Counted from the stretch's first letter, positions 7,571 to 13,431 are shown. The stretch is 18,423 nucleotides of DNA from an uncultured Bacteroidales bacterium (GCA_937915765.1 CALGHE010000106.1:1-18423), one strand, 5' to 3'. The notes: a model not told the origin generated them from the sequence alone. A program made the numbers and translations.

Positions 7571-9061
7571 TCACTTCTTAACAATCTTTCTTGTCAAAAC
7601 GGCCTCTTTCGAACAGATGCGGATTATGTAAACACCTTTGTTAAGGAAATCCAGATTAACAGTGTTGCATTCGGCAGCCTCCAGCACACAAATTCCGCCA
7701 ATATCAAAGACAGCAACCCTCTCCGCAGGCTCATCAGACTTGATGTACAAAACATCGTCCGAAATACTAATTTCAATTCCAGTCCTTGCATCCACATAAG
7801 CCACGGCAGAAGAATCGTCAGCAACCGAACCATCACCATACAAATCGTCATCAACAGGATCGTCAACAACAGGGTCGTCAACATCAGGGTCTTCACCAAC
7901 ACCCAGCACCTCCATGATTTTGTCCACAAAGACCTTTCCGTCCGGATACCAAGAAGAGCTGGCGCGATTCAGATAACCGTGAGACTCACCCGCATTGCTT
8001 GAATTTACATAAACGTTATTGTCCCAAAGCACGCAAGGTATTCCGAACTTCTTTGCATTTCCATAAAAGCAATCGACCCACTCCAGACGGTTGTCAAGAT
8101 TGTTTTTGTTAGAAGCCGAAGTCTCGCCAATCACAACAGCAACGCCTTTGCTCTTATACATTGAGTTCAACGTGCTGAACATCCAGTTAACACCACTTTT
8201 ATCGTTTGCAGTTAGCGAGGTCACACTTTTGCTTCCAAGGCAAAACTCGTACGGATTGTAAGCGTGAACAGAGAGAGCTATACGGTTTTCAGCCTCGCCC
8301 TTGTCTGTTGGCAATTTGAACAGATTTGACCTGCAGCCTTCCATTGACGCGCAGTAGCCCGGACACATAATCATACGCTCCTTATTGCATGCGCTGCCGT
8401 TGTCTCTGATGGCGTCCACAGCAATCTGATTAAGGTCATTTATTATAGCGATGGCGTTTCTGACATTGTTAGAAAGATTATCCACGTCAAACCACCACTC
8501 GTCCGACGTGCCCACAAGGCGAGGCTCGTTCAGCGTCTCAAATATCAAGTGCTGGTCGTAGTCAGCAAACGCTGCAGCAATCTGTGTCCAAATATCCTTC
8601 ACGTATGTTTCAGACTGTCCTTGATAACTGAATGAAGGATAATAATAAGCCTTGTCGTTGTCATGATGTATGTTCAAAATGACAAACATGTCGTTTTTGT
8701 AGCAATAGTCAACAACCTCCTTCACGCGAGCAATCCACTCGTCGTTTATCTTGAAACGGAAATCGCCCGACTGGCTTGTGTGCCTTCCCCACGAAACCGG
8801 AACTCTGACCGTGTTAAAGCCAGCCTGCTTCACCGCATCAATCATGCCCTGTGTGGTTTTCGGGTTGCCCCACGACGTTTCCGTGCCCAGTCCGGATCCG
8901 TTAGTCGCATCAAGCGTGTTGCCTAAGTTCCAGCCGGCTCCCATCAACTTTGCAATCTCTGGCGCTGTCTTGCCTGTAAGAGGGACACTCTGCGCAGAAA
9001 CACCTAAAGAAACGAATAAGGAAAGCGCAGCCCCCACAATTTTTCTAGTAATTTTATTCAT
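7571..9061 (-). CDS. Secreted GH5 cellulase (endo-beta-glucanase) with type IX sorting domain
   Basis: Retaining endo-glucanase, most like GH5 subfamily 4, cutting beta-1,4 (or mixed-linkage/xylo-) glucans outside the cell. Start ATG 9061 gives 496 aa; the in-frame TTG 24 nt upstream would only add residues before a good signal peptide (MNKITRKIVG, hydrophobic core, VSAQ at 21-24). GH5 landmarks: GWNLGNTLDA (43-52), GFNTVRVPVSW (81-91), NIHHD (130-134), acid/base E179 in LNEPR, HAYNP (266-270), nucleophile E313 in VIGET, and W346 in VLWDNN. An Asp-rich linker (390-410) leads to a C-terminal domain (about 447-496: VAVFDIGGICVLEA, LNKGVYIIRI, ending RKIVKK) of the T9SS sorting type. The protein should therefore cross the outer membrane by type IX secretion and be surface-bound or released. 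It is the downstream member of a tandem pair. Confidence 0.92.
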   Translation of the reverse strand: MNKITRKIVGAALSLFVSLGVSAQSVPLTGKTAPEIAKLMGAGWNLGNTLDATNGSGLGTETSWGNPKTTQGMIDAVKQAGFNTVRVPVSWGRHTSQSGDFRFKINDEWIARVKEVVDYCYKNDMFVILNIHHDNDKAYYYPSFSYQGQSETYVKDIWTQIAAAFADYDQHLIFETLNEPRLVGTSDEWWFDVDNLSNNVRNAIAIINDLNQIAVDAIRDNGSACNKERMIMCPGYCASMEGCRSNLFKLPTDKGEAENRIALSVHAYNPYEFCLGSKSVTSLTANDKSGVNWMFSTLNSMYKSKGVAVVIGETSASNKNNLDNRLEWVDCFYGNAKKFGIPCVLWDNNVYVNSSNAGESHGYLNRASSSWYPDGKVFVDKIMEVLGVGEDPDVDDPVVDDPVDDDLYGDGSVADDSSAVAYVDARTGIEISISDDVLYIKSDEPAERVAVFDIGGICVLEAAECNTVNLDFLNKGVYIIRICSKEAVLTRKIVKK

Positions 9062-9088
9062 GGTATAAACTTTTAATTTGTACAATAT

Positions 9089-9140
9089 ATTTATGGCAAT
9101 TTCCGTAAATCAAAGACCATTCACAGAAACTGCCATAAAT
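9089..9140. promoter_or_regulatory. Inverted repeat upstream of the second cellulase gene
   Basis: ATTTATGGCAATTTC (9089-9103) and GAAACTGCCATAAAT (9126-9140) are inverted copies matching at 14 of 15 bases, 22 bp apart, centred about 55 bp upstream of the 9061 ATG. No U-tract follows, so an operator or mRNA structure is more likely than a terminator. The other cellulase gene has no visible counterpart. Confidence 0.5.
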
Positions 9141-9176
9141 GTAAGAAATTGTTCAGAAAAAAACACAAAGGCTGCC

Positions 9177-10589
9177 TTACTTTTTCACTATTTTCCTTAC
9201 TGAACTACCTATATTTGTATCAATGCGGACAATATACACACCTTTGTTAAGCGCGCTCACACTGCAAGAGCTGCAATTTTGAGCCTCCAGCACGCAGTTT
9301 CCGCTTATGTCGAACAGAGAGATGCGCTCCACTGCGCAGCCCGACTCCACTTGCAAAACGTCATTTGCAACACTTAAGTCCACATCAAGGCTTGCATTTG
9401 CAGAACCCACGCCTGTAGTGCCCGGAGTGATGCCCAGCGTGTTCATGATCTTGTCCACCATAATCTTTCCGTCCTGATACCACGACTGCGCCGCTCGGTT
9501 CAAATAGCCGTGAGCCTCGCCGCCGTTGTTTGCATAGATATTATTGTCCCAAAGCACGCAAGGTATTCCGTAAATCTTAGAATATCCGTAGAAACACTCA
9601 GCCCACTTAAGACGGTCATTTAGATTGTTTTTGTTAGACACAGACGTCTCTCCTATAACAACAGCAGTACCCTTGCTCATATACAATTCGTTAAGCGTCT
9701 TGAAGTGCCACTCAATATCATACTTCATAGGATTTTCCTGAAACGACGTCACACTCATATCACCCAAACACAAATCCACCGGCGCATATATATGGATAGA
9801 CAGCGCTATTCTGTTTGCCGCGCCACCTTTGTCTGCAGGCAGTTTGAACAAATTTATTCTGCTGCCGTTTATAGTTGCTCCATACCCCGGACTCATAATC
9901 ATACGCTCCTTATTATAAGCGCTGCCGTTATCCCTGATGGCGTCCGCCGCAATCTGGTTAAGGTTGTTTATTATGCCAATAGCGTTTCTTACGTTATCTG
10001 TAACATCGTCTATCTCCAACTTCCACTCCTCGGCAGTGCCTACAAGGCGCGGCTCGTTCAGCGTCTCGAATATCAAGTGCTGGTCATAGTCTGCAAAAGC
10101 AGCGGCGACCTGCGTCCATATCTCTCTCACGTACGTTTCTGACTGCTCAAGATATTGGTATGAAGGGAAAAAGTAAGTCGTGTTATTGTCATGATGTATG
10201 TTCAGAATGACAAACATGTCGTTTTTTAGGCAATAGCCAACAACCTCCTTCACACGAGCAATCCACTCGTCATCAATCTTATAGCGGAAACCGCCCGACG
10301 CACTTGTGTGCATGCCCCACGACACCGGAATCCTGACCGTGTTAAAGCCAGCCCTCTTCACTTCGTCTATCATGCTCTGTGTGGTTTTCGGGTTGCCCCA
10401 CGATGTTTCCGTGCCTAATCCGGAACCATTTGTCGCGTCCAGCGAGTTGCCCAGATTCCAGCCAGTGCCCATCATTCTGATTATTTCCGGAGCCGTCTTG
10501 CCCGTAAGAACTTCCGACTGAGCCGACACCCCCAACGCGGCAAAGAACAAAAACGCAACTGCCGCAATTTTTCTTGTGATTTTACTCAT
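9177..10589 (-). CDS. Secreted GH5 cellulase (endo-beta-glucanase) with type IX sorting domain, tandem paralogue
   Basis: 470-aa paralogue of the gene just downstream, near-identical over long stretches of the catalytic domain. Signal peptide at 1-24 (MSKITRKIAA, then a hydrophobic core, GVSAQ). GH5 landmarks: GWNLGNSLDA (43-52), GFNTVRIPVSW (81-91), NIHHD (130-134), acid/base E179 in LNEPR, HIYAP (266-270) and nucleophile E314 in VIGET. The linker is short and Gly/Thr/Ser-rich (LGITPGTTGVGSANAS) instead of Asp-rich. The C-terminal sorting domain (ISLFDISGNCVLEA, LNKGVYIVRI, ending RKIVKK) again indicates type IX secretion. Differences cluster around the substrate-side loops (MSPGYGATINGS against MCPGYCASMEGC) and the linker, which suggests duplication followed by some divergence in substrate range. 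Confidence 0.92.
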   Translation of the reverse strand: MSKITRKIAAVAFLFFAALGVSAQSEVLTGKTAPEIIRMMGTGWNLGNSLDATNGSGLGTETSWGNPKTTQSMIDEVKRAGFNTVRIPVSWGMHTSASGGFRYKIDDEWIARVKEVVGYCLKNDMFVILNIHHDNNTTYFFPSYQYLEQSETYVREIWTQVAAAFADYDQHLIFETLNEPRLVGTAEEWKLEIDDVTDNVRNAIGIINNLNQIAADAIRDNGSAYNKERMIMSPGYGATINGSRINLFKLPADKGGAANRIALSIHIYAPVDLCLGDMSVTSFQENPMKYDIEWHFKTLNELYMSKGTAVVIGETSVSNKNNLNDRLKWAECFYGYSKIYGIPCVLWDNNIYANNGGEAHGYLNRAAQSWYQDGKIMVDKIMNTLGITPGTTGVGSANASLDVDLSVANDVLQVESGCAVERISLFDISGNCVLEAQNCSSCSVSALNKGVYIVRIDTNIGSSVRKIVKK

Positions 10590-10768
10590 GGTATAAAACT
10601 AATTTAAACTATTACGACACAATATTCGCAAAAAAAATTCATGATTCCAACCTTTCGCGCAGCTATGCTAAAAATAATTCTCAGAGTTGTATTTTTGTCG
10701 CTTATCTTTGTATTTTTATATCATTCTGAATAAATCAACGCACATTTTCAATATTTTACGTCTCTGAA

Positions 10769-10800
10769 TTTGCTTTTCTTATTTTATTTATGTATTTTTG
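10769..10800 (+). promoter_or_regulatory. Putative promoter of the ADP-ribosylglycohydrolase gene
   Basis: TTTG (10769-10772), 20 nt, then TATTTTTG (10793-10800), a good -33/-7 match giving a leader of about 45 nt. A second -7-like TATCTTTG at 10703-10710 has no TTG at the right distance. Confidence 0.6.
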
Positions 10801-10853
10801 ACGTATATTTTAAAACAACTTGATACACATCTTAATTTACAGGAGGCTTAATT

Positions 10854-11612
10854 ATGCTTGGAGCTATTATAGGCGACGTTGTCGGCTCTCGTTACGAGTT
10901 TGACAACACATCTGACTTTGATTTTGAAATGTTCTCCGACAAGAACGATTTCACGGACGACACCATCTGCACGGTTGCTGTTGCTGAGGCTTTGCTGAAG
11001 GGCAACGACTACCGCAGCTCTTTCCTTAAATGGTGCAGAAAATACCCGTACCCGACGGGCGGCTACGGCGGCTCTTTTGCGCGATGGGTTCGATCCGCAG
11101 ACCCGCAGCCCTACAACTCGTTCGGCAACGGCTCTGCCATGAGGGTTTCGCCGGTGGCTTGGTTCTTCAACTCGCTGGACAAAGTACAGATTGAGGCAGA
11201 GAAAACCGCCCAGCCAACCCACAACCACCCTGAGGGAATCAAAGGCGCGGTGGCTACGGCTTCGGCTATATTCCTTGCGCGCAAAAAAGGCAAGAAAGAG
11301 ATGCTGAAAACCATGAGGCTGTACTACTCCGAATGGGAGGAGCCGGTGCTTGGCGCAAACCCTTTCTACGAAACGTGTCAAGGCACTATGCCCATCGTAT
11401 TCGGAATAATAGACAAAGCCGAGAGCTTTGAAGAGGCTATCCGATACGCCATTGCGGTTGGCGGCGACAGCGACACGATTGGCGCCATCACCGGAAGCAT
11501 TGCAGAAGCCATCTGGGGAATACCGGAACATATACGCGAAAAGGTCATGAAATACCTGCCTGACGAGATGAAACTAATTATTGACGATTTCTACGATAAG
11601 ATAGTTCAATAA
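10854..11612 (+). CDS. ADP-ribosylglycohydrolase family protein
   Basis: 252-aa cytosolic enzyme of the DraG/ARH family, which cleaves ADP-ribose from modified proteins or related ADP-ribosyl substrates using two metal ions. Motifs: GAIIGDVVGSRYE near the start, FTDDT (33-37, metal ligands), GNGSAMRVSP (91-100), HNHPEG (123-128) and GGDSDTIGAITGSIAEA (203-219, metal ligands). The start is set by a strong Shine-Dalgarno AGGAGG at 10841-10846, 7 nt before the ATG, unusual for this phylum and pointing to efficient translation. It stands alone in its orientation. No ADP-ribosyltransferase is adjacent, so the physiological target is unknown. Confidence 0.93.
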   Translation: MLGAIIGDVVGSRYEFDNTSDFDFEMFSDKNDFTDDTICTVAVAEALLKGNDYRSSFLKWCRKYPYPTGGYGGSFARWVRSADPQPYNSFGNGSAMRVSPVAWFFNSLDKVQIEAEKTAQPTHNHPEGIKGAVATASAIFLARKKGKKEMLKTMRLYYSEWEEPVLGANPFYETCQGTMPIVFGIIDKAESFEEAIRYAIAVGGDSDTIGAITGSIAEAIWGIPEHIREKVMKYLPDEMKLIIDDFYDKIVQ

Positions 11613-11664
11613 AAAAGCAAAGGCAAATTTTCTTCAAGAATGCATCATTACCACACCAAACCGT

Positions 11665-11705
11665 TTGTCCGAAGAGATTAGAATTTCTCTAACCACTTCG
11701 GACAA
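11665..11705. other. Hairpin after the ADP-ribosylglycohydrolase gene
   Basis: TTGTCCGAAG (11665-11674) and CTTCGGACAA (11696-11705) form a perfect 10-bp stem with an inner AGAGA/TCTCT pair. No T-tract follows, so it is a poor intrinsic terminator, but it may stop or protect the upstream mRNA 3' end. Confidence 0.45.
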
Positions 11706-11716
11706 TACAAGAAACT

Positions 11717-11906
11717 TATAGAAAAACACGAGGAATACAAACAAAAAAAAACAGCACTGAAAGTACTGTTATAAAATCTACGTAGCCGCGCTTGATTTTT
11801 CCGAGCAAGAGCTTCCTCCGGGGGGAATCGCCCACGACTACCGCAGTATGTGTTCCCCTTGCCCACCCTTAACGGGATTTGATGGTGCAAAGATACGAAA
11901 AAAAAA
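11717..11906. repeat. Direct repeat copy 1 (~190 bp) carrying an RNA gene
   Basis: Near-identical to 12165-12353: most bases match from TATAGAAAAACACGA to the A-tract after GATACG. The copies differ mainly in a few loop bases and in the segments at about 11810-11826 and 11850-11856. Unit length and arrangement equal promoter plus transcript plus terminator, so the repeat is a duplicated gene rather than a transposon end. Confidence 0.85.
11743..11882 (-). ncRNA. Putative structured small RNA, copy 1
   Basis: Stand-alone transcription unit on the minus strand, predicted about 140 nt. Promoter: TTTG (11918-11915), 19 nt, TATCTTTG (11895-11888). Terminator: AACAGTACT/AGTGCTGTT stem with a 3-nt loop, then a run of Ts (11750-11743). 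Inside, GTAGTCG can pair with CGGCTAC, AAATC with GATTT, CTTG with CAAG, and GGGGAA with TTCCCC. The last crosses the GTAGTCG stem, so a pseudoknot is possible. No Shine-Dalgarno or consistent reading frame is shared with copy 2. The family is unknown to me; candidates are a 6S-like RNA or the Bacteroidales-1 class, but I cannot confirm either. Confidence 0.6.
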
Positions 11907-11975
11907 GAAAAAAGCAAAGAAAACGAAGAAATAATTTTAAAATACAAATATTTTCTTCGCAAAGCCGCTCCGCAT

Positions 11976-12120
11976 TTGACCGAATTTAAGCGCAAGGGTT
12001 CTGCATCCTTCTATTTAAAAGGGGAAGAGGAAGTGTTGAGAATTAGCAACCATAACGCAGCGGCAAAAACCTTTTTGTCCAGAGGAGAAACAAAAGGCTG
12101 CTCAATTGTCATAAAAAAAG
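11976..12120 (+). pseudogene. Possible coding remnant between the two RNA-gene copies
   Basis: A frame opening at TTG 11976 reads FKRKGSASFYLKG, then LRISNHNAAAKTFLSRG and CSIVIKKG, which looks more protein-like than the AT-rich surroundings. There is no good start codon or RBS, and the frame runs on into low-complexity sequence and the second repeat copy. It may be a fragment of a small gene from a mobile element. The assignment is weak. Confidence 0.2.
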
Positions 12121-12164
12121 GTAAAAAAAGAAGCAATATGAAAATAAAATGTAAGATATGGATA

Positions 12165-12353
12165 TATAGAAAAACACGAAGAGTATAAGCCAAAAAAAAA
12201 CAGCACTAAAAGTACTGTTATAAAATCTACGTAGCCGCGCTTGATTTTTCCGAGCAAGAGTCTCCTACGGGGAAATCGCCCACGACTACCGCAGTATATA
12301 CTCCCCTTGCCCACCCTTAACGGGATTTGATGGTGCAAAGGTACGAAAAAAAA
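12165..12353. repeat. Direct repeat copy 2 (~190 bp) carrying an RNA gene
   Basis: Second copy of the repeat at 11717-11906 in the same orientation; the two units are separated by 258 bp. The promoter and terminator parts are both preserved. Confidence 0.85.
12192..12330 (-). ncRNA. Putative structured small RNA, copy 2
   Basis: Paralogue of the RNA at 11743-11882. Its -7 element is TACCTTTG (12343-12336) with a TTG 17 nt further up, a slightly weaker promoter than copy 1. The terminator stem (AACAGTACT/AGTGCTGTT with a 3-nt loop) and T9 tail are kept. The GTAGTCG/CGGCTAC pairing is identical, and GGGGAG still pairs with TTTCCCC through a G-U pair where copy 1 has GGGGAA/TTCCCC, a compensating change that supports RNA structure. 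The differing lengths in the CCCC segment would break any shared reading frame. Confidence 0.6.
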
Positions 12354-12469
12354 CGAAACGCAAAACAAAAACGCATATAAAATTTTCTTGACCCTGCATG
12401 TTTTCCTGCTGAAGGGAGTAAGGTAAAAAATAGCTTGACACAGTTCTGTTTACACTACCTAGGGGACTT

Positions 12470-12646
12470 CTATTGGTCCCCTAAATACGCCTTTATCGCC
12501 TCGCAGATAATGCGAGACTTATTGGGTTTTCCCTCCAGCAGAGCCACCACCTCCGCTGTTGCCCCGAACGTAATTTTCTTTTCGAGGCTTTTTTTCCTTC
12601 CGGAGCCGCTTCTTGCACCTCCTCTTTTTTCTTTTTTTTCTTCCAT
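12470..12646 (-). CDS. Small ribbon-helix-helix-like DNA-binding protein (58 aa)
   Basis: A 58-aa frame beginning ATG 12646, with codon choice and G+C clearly above the AT-rich flanks. The N-terminus is basic with the motif GGARSGSGRKK (9-19), common at the start of small phage and plasmid DNA-binding proteins. It is followed by a strand KKITFGAT (23-30), helix EVVALLEG, turn KPNKSR and helix IICEAIKAYLG, the order of a CopG/Arc-type ribbon-helix-helix. Such proteins bind DNA as dimers, often as antitoxins, plasmid copy regulators or phage repressors. No toxin partner is adjacent; a possible 27-aa peptide lies upstream on the same strand. A hairpin AGGGGAC/GTCCCCT overlaps the stop codon (12460-12481). 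The homology claim is from motif pattern only. Confidence 0.65.
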   Translation of the reverse strand: MEEKKEKRGGARSGSGRKKSLEKKITFGATAEVVALLEGKPNKSRIICEAIKAYLGDQ

Positions 12647-12693
12647 ATTTTTTTTTTTAATGAAAAAATATATTTTTGCAAAAAAAGGAAATA

Positions 12694-12711
12694 GGGGAGG
12701 TTTCCCTCCCC
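12694..12711 (-). terminator. GAAA-capped hairpin, terminator-like
   Basis: On the minus strand GGGGAGG-GAAA-CCTCCCC forms a perfect 7-bp stem under a GNRA tetraloop; a T7 run begins 7 nt later. It lies between the possible 27-aa ORF and the ribbon-helix-helix gene and could end or attenuate transcription there. The offset T-run makes it imperfect as a terminator. Confidence 0.5.
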
Positions 12712-12718
12712 AAAGGCT

Positions 12719-12802
12719 TTACCATTTTACCTTGATTGTTATGGTTGCCTTCCCGATTTTAAATTGAAATTCGACTTGAAATTTCTTCATTTCAATTTTC
12801 AT
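12719..12802 (-). CDS. Possible 27-aa beta-strand-rich peptide
   Basis: ATG 12802 is preceded by AAGGA with 5-nt spacing and opens a 27-codon frame. After MKIEMKK the residues alternate strictly between hydrophobic and polar (FQVEFQFKI, then GKATITIKVKW), which predicts a beta-hairpin with a turn at GK. The reading frame is short enough to arise by chance, but the SD, the clean alternation and the flanking structures (5' hairpin, 3' GAAA hairpin) favour a translated peptide. No function can be assigned. Confidence 0.35.
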   Translation of the reverse strand: MKIEMKKFQVEFQFKIGKATITIKVKW

Positions 12803-12852
12803 CGCCTTCCTTTTTTGGTTATGTCCCTGCTTTAGCTTCAGGACTTAGCCAT

Positions 12853-12874
12853 TGTAGTTATCGCCTTAACTACA
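12853..12874. other. Perfect 8-bp hairpin near the start of the minus-strand small-ORF transcript
   Basis: TGTAGTTA (12853-12860) and TAACTACA (12867-12874) are perfect inverted copies around a 6-nt loop. On the minus strand the hairpin starts within a few nt of the start predicted from TATCTTTG at 12885-12878, so it would sit at the 5' end of the RNA and could stabilise it. Confidence 0.5.
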
Positions 12875-12878
12875 TTAC

Positions 12879-12935
12879 AAAGATAGTTCTTTATTTTGAA
12901 AAATGTAATACTTTTTCAAAATAAGTGCTATCTTT
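12879..12935. repeat. 57-bp inverted repeat containing outward-facing -7-like boxes
   Basis: Two arm pairs: AAAGATAG (12879-12886) with CTATCTTT (12928-12935), and TTATTTTGAAAAA (12891-12903) with TTTTTCAAAATAA (12912-12924), around TGTAATAC. Each outer arm contains a TATCTTT(G/T) box pointing outward, but no TTG lies at the usual distance. The right side runs into T-rich sequence, so on the + strand it could also act as a terminator. Confidence 0.6.
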
Positions 12936-12968
12936 TTTTGATTTTTTTCGCGGGTTTTAATCGAACCA

Positions 12969-12999
12969 TTGTGAAATAATTGAAGATTTGCTATATTTG
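12969..12999 (+). promoter_or_regulatory. Promoter upstream of the relic CRISPR mini-array
   Basis: TTG (12969-12971), 20 nt, TATATTTG (12992-12999). The predicted start, about 13006, coincides with the first base of a hairpin (GAGACTG with CAGTCTC, inner CAGCTT with AAGTTG, loop TCGC) at 13006-13039. Confidence 0.55.
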
Positions 13000-13070
13000 C
13001 AAAAGGAGACTGCACAGCTTTCGCAAGTTGCACAGTCTCAGACTTCTCAGTCAATCAAAAAACAATATCT

Positions 13071-13176
13071 GTTGTGAATTTTTGACGTATCAGAAACAAT
13101 TGTTGCACAATTTCCTTGAAGAGTCTAAAAGTTGTGAATTGTTTCAAATTTGTATCTCTGACGTATCAGAAACAAT
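13071..13176 (+). CRISPR. Relic two-repeat CRISPR mini-array
   Basis: Two damaged copies of the main array's repeat flank a 30-bp spacer-like segment (13101-13130). The first (13071-13100) keeps GTTGTGAATT and TTTGACGTATCAGAAACAAT but lacks the 17 bases between. The second (13131-13176) is 46 bp: it lacks one G of GG and has TATCTCTG in place of TATCTTTG. Orientation matches the main array. No cas genes adjoin. Both lesions disrupt the promoter that lies within intact repeats. Confidence 0.85.
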
Positions 13177-13192
13177 ACATTTTTTCTGTTTT

Positions 13193-13224
13193 TTGGGGTA
13201 TTAAAAATTTAACTCTTATCTTTG
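13193..13224 (+). promoter_or_regulatory. Promoter of a short hairpin RNA unit
   Basis: TTG (13193-13195), 21 nt, TATCTTTG (13217-13224). Transcription should start near 13231. Confidence 0.6.
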
Positions 13225-13230
13225 CAGTGA

Positions 13231-13295
13231 AGCCTGCGGACGCGCAGACGGCGGTCAGTTCTGGATTTACGTTTCGGGGGGCCGCCATTTTTTTT
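13231..13295 (+). ncRNA. Putative ~65-nt small RNA
   Basis: Between a good promoter and a T8 run lie two GC-rich stem-loops: CTGCG-GACG-CGCAG (13234-13247) and GGCGG (13250-13254) with CCGCC (13282-13286), the latter directly followed by A and eight Ts, as in an intrinsic terminator. The G+C content is far above that of the flanks. There is no ORF. The long 27-nt loop of the second stem is GC-rich at one end. The family is unknown, and it shows no clear complementarity to the CRISPR repeat 5' half, so it is not an evident tracrRNA. Confidence 0.45.
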
Positions 13296-13384
13296 ACCAT
13301 CCCTCACCCTCTACCGCCGTGACAGAATAATGATATTTTTTATCTTTTGAGAGATTTTCTCCCACAACGATTTTTGCAATACCA

Positions 13385-13396
13385 ATCAGAAACAAT
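13385..13396 (+). repeat. 12-bp match to the CRISPR repeat 3' end
   Basis: ATCAGAAACAAT equals the last 12 bases of the 47-bp repeat and lies 209 bp past the relic mini-array in the same orientation. The upstream bases do not match. It may be a third, more eroded repeat or chance. Confidence 0.25.
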
Positions 13397-13431
13397 CTGC
13401 AAGTATAGTTTATTGGTACATATCGGCAAAA

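Noticed and set aside
10848..11531. 227-residue minus-strand ORF opposite the ADP-ribosylglycohydrolase gene
   Set aside because: Antisense shadow: the plus-strand frame has all family motifs and a strong SD, while the minus frame is Arg/Val-rich without domain features.
11678..12368. Two similar minus-strand ORFs (sharing FFVxLHHQIPLRVGKG and YCGSRGRFP) as paralogous proteins
   Set aside because: They lie on the duplicated RNA-gene units, their frames diverge where the copies differ in length, they cross the promoter and terminator, and they have no RBS. They are shadows of the RNA repeat.
12435..12767. 110-residue plus-strand ORF opposite the RHH-like gene
   Set aside because: The product is Phe/Ser-rich low-complexity sequence read from the antisense of a lysine-rich gene; no RBS and no recognisable domain.
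13006..13295. Small RNA units as tracrRNA
   Set aside because: A tracrRNA needs an anti-repeat close to CCAATTCACAAC, complementary to the repeat 5' half. I find none in the window on either strand outside the repeats themselves; it is probably near cas9 to the right.
12980..13322. Plus-strand ORFs across the relic repeats
   Set aside because: Their sequence is largely repeat and spacer read as protein, with no initiation signal; they are by-products of the repeat sequence.
11613..13431. Insertion sequence or transposon bounded by the 190-bp direct repeats
   Set aside because: No transposase, terminal inverted repeat or target duplication is visible; the repeats are better explained as a duplicated RNA gene.
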